Below are positions 1 through 7,786 of a stretch of DNA of 64,000 nt, piece by piece. This DNA comes from CAVTYH01 sp963773875 (GTDB lineage Bacteria; Planctomycetota; Planctomycetia; Pirellulales; JADZDJ01). The DNA is taken from positions 62,001 through 126,000 of the forward strand of contig CAVZCV010000021.1 of the NCBI GenBank assembly GCA_963773875.1, written 5' to 3'. Positions within the stretch are counted from its first letter, which is position 1; each line of letters starts with the position of its first letter. The notes beneath the pieces are model-generated. The model saw only the letters and a program-made list of their open reading frames with translations. It searched no databases and was not told where the DNA came from. A program made the translations under genes and the position numbers.

Positions 1-540
1 TTTTGGGCCACGTTAAGTACATACTGTACATACATATCAAATCGTCTCAAAATTAGTTGATCGGCGAAGTCCGGGGCCTGAGAGGCGAAAAAAAAAGATG
101 TTATCAAATGTGACACAATTCGCGCAATTATAATTATTATGTCGCGTCGTGCGGGCAAAACCGTTCGGGAATTGCCGGCCCAATCGACAACTGGCTACGA
201 CACAATTGGGCAATTGTGCTCAAAAAAAAGTGGGACCCCCCGGAACCGTGTGACAATTCAATCCAGTTGAAAGTCCTGTAGCGGTCGAGAGTTCGGTCCA
301 GCTGATCATTGAGCACATTAAGAACGCATATGACAAAATTATGGCGAGTTTTGCGGATAGTGTCAGACAAACGGCATTTCCGATGATGAGCACGCCAAGC
401 CGTAGGCGGCGAGACCGTGAGCAATTCGTTCGCTCGCCCTTTCATCTTCCGCCCGGCACTTCCCGGGGAAATTTCTGGCCGATAGACTGGAGTGACGGCT
501 CTCCTCAACTGCCCTTAACCTCAACTGGTTCAACGATTTC
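1..540. other. Intergenic region with no supported gene
   Basis: No open frame here shows a recognisable protein; the minus-strand frame at 137-508 has a composition typical of a chance ORF. The region is AT-rich at its left end and precedes the S1-repeat gene. It holds a direct repeat GTACATAC-T-GTACATAC near position 20, a perfect inverted repeat CACAATTG-GG-CAATTGTG at 201-218, and related TGTGACA(CA)ATTC words at 109-121 and 249-259. These could be operator sites for the downstream gene, but nothing in the sequence proves it. Confidence 0.5.
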
Positions 541-2252
541 ATGAGTTCCGATCCGAATTCCGCGCCGCTGCCGGCAGATGTACAAGCGGCTTCTTCTGTT
601 TCCGCTGCCCGCGAACTCGCTGTTCAAGAAGCGCCGCCACAATCGGAGGTCAGCGCAGAGCAGACTGGGAAAGACGCTGCGAGTGACGAGGTGGCCGGCG
701 ATGGCGGCGAATCACAAAAGCCTCGGATCAAGATCGGCACGCAGAGGCCGGGCGTCGCAGTGCCGCGGGTCGAGCCACGCGCGAAAGTCGTGTTTCAAAC
801 CGTAGCGCCGGACGGGCCCAATGTGGCGCAAACCATCGGTGCGCTGTTAGCTTCCGGTTCTACGGCGGTTTTGCGCGAGTGAATCATCCACTCCATCGGC
901 CTCGGCTGCGGAATCTGAAGCGCCGGTCACTCCGCCGATTCAACGCAAGTCTGGGCCACAAAAGAAGAAATTCGAATCGCTCGCGCCGCCGCTTGGGCGT
1001 GTCGAGAAACCCAACTTGCGTGCTCCGCTATCGCCAGAATTGGAAGCCGAGTTGCAGGATGCTTTGGGCAGTCAATCGATCGACGACATGATTGCCGCTG
1101 AAAATGCCGATACGGCCGCGGCCGAAGCGCTCGAACCGGAATCGCGGCACAAGGCGAAGGTAGTTCGCATCTTCCGCGACGACGTGTTCGTTGAGTTGCC
1201 GGGCCACAACCAGGGCGTGCTGGTGCTGCACAGTTTTGTGAACGAGCCGAATGTCGACGATGTGCTTGATGTGGTTGTCACGAAATTTAATGCCGACGAA
1301 GGTCTCTATGAGCTGACGGCGCCGGGCGCGAGCGTGGATATTGGCGATTGGTCGGATATAGCGGAAGGCATTACCGTTGAAGCGCGGATCACTGGGCACA
1401 ACAAAGGCGGACTGGAATGCGAAGTCAACAAAATTCGCGGCTTCATTCCGGCCGGGCAGATTTCGATCTATCGCGTCGAAAACTTTGAAGAGTTTGTCGG
1501 GCAGAGCTGGCCGTGCATCGTGGTCGAAGCAAACCGCGATCGGCGGAATTTGGTGCTTAGTCAACGCGCGGTGCTAGAGCGCGAACAAGCGGAAGCGAAG
1601 CAAAGGATTCTGGCCGAACTGGAAGTCGGCCAGACGCGCGAAGGCGTCGTGCGCAACATTCGCGATTTTGGCGCGTTCGTGGACCTCGGCGGCATCGATG
1701 GCATGGTTCATGTGAGCCAAATGAGTTGGGACCGTGTGAAGCATCCAAGCGAAGTGCTACAGGTCGGGCAGAAAGTGAAAGTGAAGATTCAAAAAATCGA
1801 TCCGCAGACTGGCAAGATCAGCCTGGCGTATCGCGATTTATTCGAAAGCCCTTGGACGAACGTGACGGCGAAATACCCGGTCACAAGCAAAGTGACCGGC
1901 ACGGTTTCAAAGCTGATGGATTTCGGCGCGTTCGTGAAATTGGAGCCAGGCGTCGAGGGGCTCGTGCATATTTCGGAACTGACTTACAAGCGCGTGTTTC
2001 GGGTCTCCGAAGTCGTGCAAGAAGGACAGCAAGTCGAGGCGAAGGTGCTTTCTGCGGATCCAGAGAATCAACGAATCAGCCTTTCCATGAAAGCGCTTGA
2101 AGCGCGGCCCGAACCGAGGAAATCGGAACCCGAACCGGAATCCGAAGCGCCGGTTGAGGAAACCCCGCCAACGAAGAAAAAGGCGCAAAGTGCCGCTGCA
2201 AGGCGGATTGGGAAGATCGCCCGTGGCCGAGAAATTCGGGCTGAAATGGTGA
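541..2252 (+). CDS. S1 RNA-binding repeat protein (two frame breaks)
   Basis: A protein with four S1/OB-fold RNA-binding repeats, as in ribosomal protein S1 and Tex-like factors; a role in translation or RNA binding is expected. The N-terminal part (541-868) is an acidic, low-complexity region containing 'KPRIKIGTQRPG'. Frame 1 runs into a stop at 880-882, while coding sense continues in frame 2 from about 870. One extra T in TTTT at 869-872 would explain this. The S1 repeats lie at roughly 1150-1330, 1345-1600, 1625-1845 and 1870-2110; the third and fourth carry the classical 'RDFGAFVDLGG' and 'MDFGAFVKLEPG' cores. The published frame would end at 2305 with an unlikely tail, whereas a one-base shift near 2200 gives a Gly-rich tail ending 'EKFGLKW' with stop at 2250-2252, the usual ending of planctomycete S1 proteins. 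Both breaks are probably indels. Confidence 0.8.
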
Positions 2253-2509
2253 GAAAGCCATGGTCATGCTTCGCATTGAACTTGACCTGGTTGGGGCGAA
2301 TCTGATTCGATTCTGTAGCGCGACTAGCTCCCGGCTTGCGCAGCCAGCGCCGCTTTCCGCGCATTCGATTTGGCCAAATCGACCGGCATGGACGGTGTAT
2401 TCAGTTTGTGACGCCACAGGTTTGGGCTGGCTACTAATAAACGGTCACGGCGAATGGATTCGCTGCGAGCTCACCGGGCGTTCCCGGACGGCTCGTCCTA
2501 GGATTGGTT

Positions 2510-3088
2510 GTGAACGTCGTTCAGCAACTCACCGACGAACAGTTGGCGCAAGCGGCGGCCCGCGAGGGATCCGACGGCCCTGCGTTCGTGGAACTAGTGG
2601 AGCGATTTCGCCAGCGGGTGTGGCACATTTGCTATCGACTCCTGGGAAACGAACACGACTCGAACGATGCGGCTCAGGAAGTCTTCGTGCGACTGTTTTT
2701 GCACCGCGCGAAATTCGAAGGGCGCTCGAAATACAGCACCTGGGTGCATGGCATCGCAGTGCGAACGTGCTTAACAATTCGTCGCGGTCGCGGCCGGCGG
2801 CAGAAGCGAGAAAGTCTGGCCAGCGACGAGACGATCGAAGCGCAATCGTCAATCACGAAAACTGCGACGGAAGGATTATCGCTCGACCTGTTGCAAATGC
2901 TCGACATCTTGGATGAAGAGGATCGGGCGCTTTTGATATTAAAATACGCGGAGAATTACAGTCACGACGAGCTCGCGGAAATATTTGGGCTGAGCGTGAG
3001 CGCGTGCAAGATGCGCATCAGCCGCGCGCGGGAAAAGATTCAGGAGCATTTTGGCGACAAGACCGAATCCGAAAAAGACAGTGCATAG
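2510..3088 (+). CDS. ECF-type RNA polymerase sigma factor
   Basis: A sigma-70 family factor of about 192 residues with only regions 2 and 4. Region 2 lies at roughly residues 25-95 and contains 'NDAAQEVFVRLF' and 'YSTWVHGIAVRTCL'. Region 4 at roughly 125-180 contains 'EEDRALLILKYAENYSHDEL' and a helix-turn-helix 'LSVSACKMRISRAREKI'. It would direct RNA polymerase to a specific promoter set. I chose GTG at 2510 because AGGA lies seven bases upstream; a TTG at 2504 is the alternative. The small membrane-associated protein that follows may be its partner or regulator, but no classic anti-sigma zinc motif is present. Confidence 0.9.
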   Translation: MNVVQQLTDEQLAQAAAREGSDGPAFVELVERFRQRVWHICYRLLGNEHDSNDAAQEVFVRLFLHRAKFEGRSKYSTWVHGIAVRTCLTIRRGRGRRQKRESLASDETIEAQSSITKTATEGLSLDLLQMLDILDEEDRALLILKYAENYSHDELAEIFGLSVSACKMRISRAREKIQEHFGDKTESEKDSA

Positions 3089-3135
3089 CGGTGTGGACTC
3101 ACCCCACGCTTTTTTTGTGAAATAGGATGTCACTC

Positions 3136-3375
3136 ATGCCAACGGATTTATTAGAACAACTTGCCGAGTTGCCGGTGCCGCCACCGCCATCGCCGCAGCA
3201 ATTCGATCGGGCCATCCACCGACGGATAAACGACCGCCTCATTGTCGGGCAGCTTGTCGACTTTTTTCTTCGAGGATTCGGCTTTGCGGCTCTGCATTTT
3301 GCCCGAGCGCTGATAGGGCTTTTGCGGCTTACCTTTACGGGAAAGTTTGACGGACCAAAATCTGGCCCCCGGTGA
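3136..3375 (+). CDS. Small membrane-associated protein following the ECF sigma factor
   Basis: A protein of about 79 residues starting 'MPTDLLEQLAELPVPPPP', with a proline cluster and then 'QFDRAIHRRINDRL' leading into a long hydrophobic or amphipathic stretch (about residues 38-70). I recall the same pattern directly behind ECF sigma genes in planctomycetes, so it is probably a conserved sigma-associated protein, perhaps an anti-sigma-like membrane tether. No catalytic motif is visible. ATG 3127 is an alternative start; an AGGA at about 3124-3127 fits ATG 3136 better. Function is inference only. Confidence 0.6.
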   Translation: MPTDLLEQLAELPVPPPPSPQQFDRAIHRRINDRLIVGQLVDFFLRGFGFAALHFARALIGLLRLTFTGKFDGPKSGPR

Positions 3376-3581
3376 AATTCCCAGTGACGCGGGTGAACCG
3401 GCCGGCAACAAGAAGAGTGGAGACAATTGCGGCCGGGGATGCCGCGATCTGATGCAGTTCAAATCAACTTGTTCTTCGTGGCAGGAGGCCGCGAATTTCA
3501 CCCTCGTCACGCGATCAGTTTTACCATGGCCGCCCATGCGCGGCCTCAAGTCGGTCCACAAGACCGAAAGGAGCAGAACGA

Positions 3582-4454
3582 ATGTTTTCGCTATTTGCCG
3601 ATGTCGATCCAGCGGCCGGAATTAAGAAAGCCGTCGAAGATTCGACGGGCGCGATTCAAACCAGCTTTCAGAATGCCTGGGTACAGATTGTCGCCTACAC
3701 GCCACGAGTATTGGCAGCCGTTGTGGTCCTGGTGTTGGGTTACTTAATCGCGAAACTTGTAGCCCATGCAATCACCCTTCTTTGCGAACGAGCCGGTTTG
3801 CAGCGCGCTGCAGAGCGGAGTGGACTGTGGGAATCAATGTCGCACATGAACATTCGCCGCAATGTGCCGGCAATCGTGGGCACGATCATTTTCTGGGGCC
3901 TGATGCTTGTATTCTTGATGGCCGCGTTCACGATTCTGGATATCTCGAAAGTATCTGACGCATTGAGCACGGTCGTCGCTTACATTCCGAACCTTTTGGT
4001 GGCAACCGTGATGGTGGTCATCGGGTTGCTCGTCGCCGGCTTCCTTCGCGGGGTCATTGCCACGAGTGCCGACCGTGTTGGGATTTCGTATGCCGAACAT
4101 TTGGCCAACGGCTGCTATTATGTGATGGCCTTGATGGTGTTCATGGCCGCCTTCGATCAGCTGCACATTCAGTTCGCGCTTTTGAACTATGCGATCTTGA
4201 TTGTCTTCGGCGGCTTGGCGCTCGGCTTCGGCCTGGCACTTGGCCTGGGTGGTCGCGATACAATGGCCGGCATTTTGGCCGGATACTATGTTCGTCAACG
4301 GCTTCAGGCTGGCGATCATGTCACGGTTGGTCACCTTGAAGGCACGGTACGCGAAGTCGGTCCCGTGGCGACAATTGTCGAAACCGACGAGGATGGCTTG
4401 CTGAACCGGCACAGCATTCCGAATTCGAAGATGTTGAACGAAGCCGTTCGCTAG
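3582..4454 (+). CDS. MscS-like small-conductance mechanosensitive channel
   Basis: A 290-residue membrane protein with four to five hydrophobic helices followed by an MscS beta-domain. TM helices lie near residues 40-65, 95-120, 130-155 and 175-220. The pore-lining Gly/Ala-rich helix reads 'GGLALGFGLALGLGGRDTMA', and the beta-domain follows with 'LQAGDHVTVGHLEGTVREVG' and 'IPNSKML'. It belongs to the MscS/TM-helix-repeat group that releases solutes on hypo-osmotic shock. A strong Shine-Dalgarno AAAGGAG precedes the ATG by eight bases. It converges on the TauE gene, with a shared terminator between them. Confidence 0.9.
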   Translation: MFSLFADVDPAAGIKKAVEDSTGAIQTSFQNAWVQIVAYTPRVLAAVVVLVLGYLIAKLVAHAITLLCERAGLQRAAERSGLWESMSHMNIRRNVPAIVGTIIFWGLMLVFLMAAFTILDISKVSDALSTVVAYIPNLLVATVMVVIGLLVAGFLRGVIATSADRVGISYAEHLANGCYYVMALMVFMAAFDQLHIQFALLNYAILIVFGGLALGFGLALGLGGRDTMAGILAGYYVRQRLQAGDHVTVGHLEGTVREVGPVATIVETDEDGLLNRHSIPNSKMLNEAVR

Positions 4455-4484
4455 AACGGTTGATTCACCAACAGTTAACACGAA

Positions 4485-4513
4485 GCCCAGGGGGCTGCAC
4501 CCCCTGGGCTTTT
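4485..4513. terminator. Bidirectional intrinsic terminator between convergent genes
   Basis: A perfect 10-bp stem GCCCAGGGGG / CCCCCTGGGC (4485-4494 and 4500-4509) with a five-base loop, followed by TTTT and preceded by AA on the other side. It lies between the MscS-like gene (plus) and the TauE-like gene (minus), so it can serve both. Confidence 0.85.
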
Positions 4514-4526
4514 GCGTTTGGTCCTG

Positions 4527-5324
4527 TCAGTTGTTTGCGAACAGTTGCCGGTAAAAATAATACGCCGCCAGCGAAAATCCGATGACGACGATGATACGAC
4601 GCACAATTTGGCGGTCGATTTTCTGTGCCATCGTCGCGCCGAGGTAACCGCCGATGATCGACGATGCAATCATTGGCAGTGCGTACTCCCAAGCAATTTC
4701 GCCACGCGTCAAAAATACGGCAACCGCCATGCTGTTAATGGAAAACGCCAGGCAGTTCTTCAAGCCATTCATCACATGGATGTCGGCCAGGCCCATCAAT
4801 GCCAGTGCACTGAGCATCAAGATCCCGATTCCTGCGCCAAAATATCCGCCATATATGGCAACCAGAAACTGAAATACAACGATTGCGGCAATACTTCCCC
4901 GGCTCGGTACGCTATGCGGCTTTCCGATGCCGGTCCATTTGGCGATCTGTGGCTGCAGTACAAAAAGCAATGCAGCCGTCAGAATGAGCCACGGCACAAG
5001 TGAACCGAATGCGCCGGGAAATTCGGTGACAAGTAGACCGCCGATGAGTCCACCGGTCAAACTTGGAATCAGCAGCAACTTTAACCATTGACGGGAATGA
5101 ACAAGTTGATTGCGATATCCCCATGCCGCCGCGCAAATACCGGGAATGAGCGCCATCGTGCTCGTTTGATTCGCTACGACAGAAGCCTTATCTGCAAAAC
5201 CCGCCTTGTGCGAAAGGAGCGCCATCAGCACGGGGAACGTCAGCAGCGTTCCGCCGCCGGCGATCGAATTGATGGCACCCGCCGTGGCCGCTGTGACGCA
5301 GAGCAAGACATATTCCCAGTGCAT
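4527..5324 (-). CDS. TSUP-family anion permease (TauE/SafE)
   Basis: A polytopic inner-membrane protein of about 265 residues with the two-repeat architecture of the TauE/SafE family, whose members move sulfite, sulfonates or related anions. The N-terminal signature 'AGAINSIAGGGTLLTFPVLM' is followed by 'NQTSTMALIPG'; the second repeat has 'GGYFGAGIGILMLSALALMG' and 'NGLKNCLAFSINS'. Seven to eight hydrophobic helices are visible. An upstream extension to 5396 is open, but the hydrophobic core starts at 'MHWEYVLL', so I place the start at ATG 5324. Substrate is not known from sequence. Confidence 0.85.
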   Translation of the reverse strand: MHWEYVLLCVTAATAGAINSIAGGGTLLTFPVLMALLSHKAGFADKASVVANQTSTMALIPGICAAAWGYRNQLVHSRQWLKLLLIPSLTGGLIGGLLVTEFPGAFGSLVPWLILTAALLFVLQPQIAKWTGIGKPHSVPSRGSIAAIVVFQFLVAIYGGYFGAGIGILMLSALALMGLADIHVMNGLKNCLAFSINSMAVAVFLTRGEIAWEYALPMIASSIIGGYLGATMAQKIDRQIVRRIIVVIGFSLAAYYFYRQLFANN

Positions 5325-5477
5325 CGTGGCGAGTGTACTAGGTGACGAATTCACCGACCAGCGGAATTCGGGGGCACCTGCGCGCAGCAGTAGCACTTCG
5401 ATATACTGACCGCGACCGAATATTCGACAGGAAAATGCCGCAAAGCCTGGGACAGGTCCTCGACCGAAAGTGCTCGG

Positions 5478-6496
5478 ATGCCATTCGTTATCGGAACCGA
5501 CGAAGCCGGATATGGCCCTAATTTGGGCCCGCTTTGCATTTCCGCCAGCGTCTGGGAACTGGACGACACCGTCGATCCCGATGCGCTTTATAAGCTGCTG
5601 CGAAAAGTCGTATCCAATTGTGTAACGAAAGCCGCCGAGAAACGTGTCGTATGGGCCGATTCAAAGGCAATCTATAAAAATGACTGCGGCCTGGATCACT
5701 TGGAGCGCGGCGTTCTTGCGGCGCTCAGCTTAATCGATCGGTTGCCGGCCGATTGGAGCCAGCTTTGGCAATTCTTGGATCCAAGCTGTGTAGCACTTGG
5801 TCCGAGAACTGGCACGCTTCCCGCTGTGAGAGTGCGTAATTTCTCCGGACTGCCGTGGCACACTGGCTACGCATCGCGCATGCCGTTGTGGATGAACGGA
5901 CCAAAATGGATGACCGCGGAATGCCTCGAGGAGCTGGCCGCTTGTCTTCGTGCCGGCCTCCAATCGAGTGGCGTGCGTCTCGTTGGTTTGATCAGTCGCG
6001 CCATTTTTCCACGAGAGTTCAACGAGTTGGTTCAGGCAACGAACAAAGCCGACGCCCTTTCACGGTCCACATTGCAACTAGCGACTCAAGCCCTCGATCT
6101 CTGCAATGGTGATGATGTTTCTGTCTTCTGCGATAAACACGGCGGACGCAATCAATATCTGCCATTGTTGCAGCAACAGTTTCCCGACGACTGGATCGAA
6201 GTTCGTCACGAGGGTGCCCAATCCAGTCTGTATCGATTCAATAGTTTCGGCCGCGAAATCGAAATCGGATTTTACGTATCTGGCGAACGGTTTCTGCCAG
6301 TGGCGCTGCTTCGATGACTTCGAAGTATCTTCGCGAAACGGCGATGCGGCCGTTCAATGAATTCTGGTGTGCGAAGATTCCTGGTTTAAAACCCACGGCC
6401 GGCTATCCCACCGATTCTTGGCGGTTCAAGAAGCAAATAAACGACGTGCAGAGGGAATTGGATATCGACGACCAAATTCTTTGGCGCTGCCGGTAA
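5478..6496 (+). CDS. RNase HII-like protein of unknown substrate (one frame break)
   Basis: About 338 residues once repaired. The N-terminus 'VIGTDEAGYGPNLGPL' matches the RNase HII signature (Asp-Glu-Ala-Gly...Gly-Pro), with Tyr where the classical enzyme has Arg. A 'WADSK' motif near residue 60 matches the family's D-S-K element, and 'FCDKHGGRNQY' near residue 215 sits where a third catalytic Asp is expected. These suggest an RNase H-like fold cleaving RNA in hybrids, but large insertions make it longer than usual RNase HII (about 200 residues). Frame 0 stops at 6317; frame 2 continues as 'ASMTSKYLRETAMRPFNEFW', so one base is missing near 6306. The C-terminal helix 'SKYLRE..M..FN.FW' resembles the RNase HII C-terminal helix. 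Confidence 0.65.
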
Positions 6497-6608
6497 ATGG
6501 CTGCTCGCGGCGTGCACCAGTCGTTTTGAAATGGCACAAAATCGCCTTATCTTGTTGCGGGCTAAAAGGTTAATCAGCAGCGTCGTGCGGGAAGATTCTT
6601 ATCGCTTC

Positions 6609-6626
6609 CTAACACTTCGCTAACAA
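6609..6626 (+). promoter_or_regulatory. Candidate Pho box upstream of pstS
   Basis: Two copies of CTAACA (6609-6614 and 6620-6625) with an exact 11-bp period, giving CTAACAC-TTCG-CTAACAA. Direct repeats of TTAACA-like or CTGTCAT-like hexamers/heptamers with an 11-bp period are the known PhoB/PhoP operator design. The site lies 84-72 bases ahead of the pstS start. A weaker third repeat (CTTATC) begins one period upstream at 6598. Assignment is by spacing and context, not by a matched matrix. Confidence 0.5.
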
Positions 6627-6697
6627 TACTGCCCTACATTGAGTGTTGATCGCAATCGTAAGCGACCACATGAACATACCGAAATTCTGGAAATCGA

Positions 6698-7753
6698 ATG
6701 AAATTCATCTTGGCACTTTCAATTTTTCTTGCATTCAGTATCGCAGCATGTTCAGCCGAAAACTCGGCGACGAGCCCTCCATCCGCTGCGGTTCAAAGAC
6801 CAGGAATCGAAAAAACTGCCGCCGCGGACGCTGGTAGCGGTTCAGTGACGATTGATCCGAAGCTGCCGAGCTACCAAAAGACGAGCGGCGAAGTTTCCGG
6901 AGAAATTAAGTCCATTGGTTCCGATACAATGGTCCTGCTCATGCAGGGCTGGGCACAAGGCTTCCACGTGTTTTATCCAGGTGTAAATGCCTCAGTCGAA
7001 GGCAAAGGCTCTTCGACCGCTCCGCCAGCCTTGATCAACGGTACTGCGAACTTTGGTCCGATGAGCCGCGATTGGAAAGCGTCCGAAATCGACGACTTCG
7101 AAAAGAAATTTGGCTACAAGCCGATGACGCTCGCCACAAGCATCGACATGCTCGCCGTCTATGTCAATAAAAACTGCCCGCTCGAAAGCCTCACATTTCA
7201 GCAAGTTGACGCGATCTTCTCTTCGACCCGTAAGGGTGGCGCTACTAAGGACATCACAAAATGGGGCGATCTCGGACTGACCGGCGATTGGGCCAATAAG
7301 CCCATTAGCTTGTACGGACGCAGTTCATCGAGCGGCACCTATCAATATTTCAAAGAGCATGCATTGTTTACAGGCGATTTCAAACCGACGGTCGCCGAGC
7401 AGCCAGGCAGCTCCGCAGTCATCAACAGTGTAGCCAACGATCCTTACGGAATTGGATACAGTGGCATCGGTTATAAGACGGCGAATGTGAAAGCGATTGC
7501 TCTCGATCTCGGTAAAGGCGCGGGTGCGGTTGCTGCATTTCCGGAGAATGCCTACAACGGTAAATATCCGATGGCGCGCTCTCTTTGGTTGAGCGTGAAT
7601 TATAAGCCCGGAAGCCAGCTCGATCCGTTGCGTCGAGAATTCATTCGCTATGTCCTTTCCCAACATGGCCAACGCGACGTTGTAAAAGAAGGCTATCTCC
7701 CGTTGCCTGCAACCGTTGCGGAAAAGCAGCTTATCAAGGTCGGCATTAAATAG
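6698..7753 (+). CDS. pstS: Phosphate-binding lipoprotein PstS
   Basis: A 351-residue periplasmic substrate-binding protein. The N-terminus is a lipoprotein signal peptide with lipobox 'SIAAC', then a Ser/Ala/Pro linker. The binding fold begins at 'GEIKSIGSDTMVLLMQGWAQ', and 'EGKGSSTAPPALINGTANFG' and 'GRSSSSGTYQYFKEHAL' contain the Ser/Thr/Gly loops that bind phosphate in this family. It delivers phosphate to PstCA. It is the first gene of the pstSCAB-phoU operon and is intact. Confidence 0.95.
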   Translation: MKFILALSIFLAFSIAACSAENSATSPPSAAVQRPGIEKTAAADAGSGSVTIDPKLPSYQKTSGEVSGEIKSIGSDTMVLLMQGWAQGFHVFYPGVNASVEGKGSSTAPPALINGTANFGPMSRDWKASEIDDFEKKFGYKPMTLATSIDMLAVYVNKNCPLESLTFQQVDAIFSSTRKGGATKDITKWGDLGLTGDWANKPISLYGRSSSSGTYQYFKEHALFTGDFKPTVAEQPGSSAVINSVANDPYGIGYSGIGYKTANVKAIALDLGKGAGAVAAFPENAYNGKYPMARSLWLSVNYKPGSQLDPLRREFIRYVLSQHGQRDVVKEGYLPLPATVAEKQLIKVGIK

Positions 7754-7786
7754 ACGATCGATCGCCGCGTTCGGCTCCGAGCAAAC

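Noticed and set aside
870..885. Programmed +1 frameshift (release-factor-2-like) at a GAG-TGA site in the S1 gene
   Set aside because: No Shine-Dalgarno-like stimulator or slippery codon at the site, and many similar breaks occur in unrelated genes; an indel in TTTT explains it more simply.
2260..2916. 218-codon plus frame overlapping the sigma factor
   Set aside because: Overlaps a sigma factor with clear regions 2 and 4 in another frame; this frame is Arg/Ser-rich noise.
3834..4481. 215-codon minus-strand frame rich in His and Arg
   Set aside because: Antisense to the MscS-like channel; composition is that of a shadow ORF.
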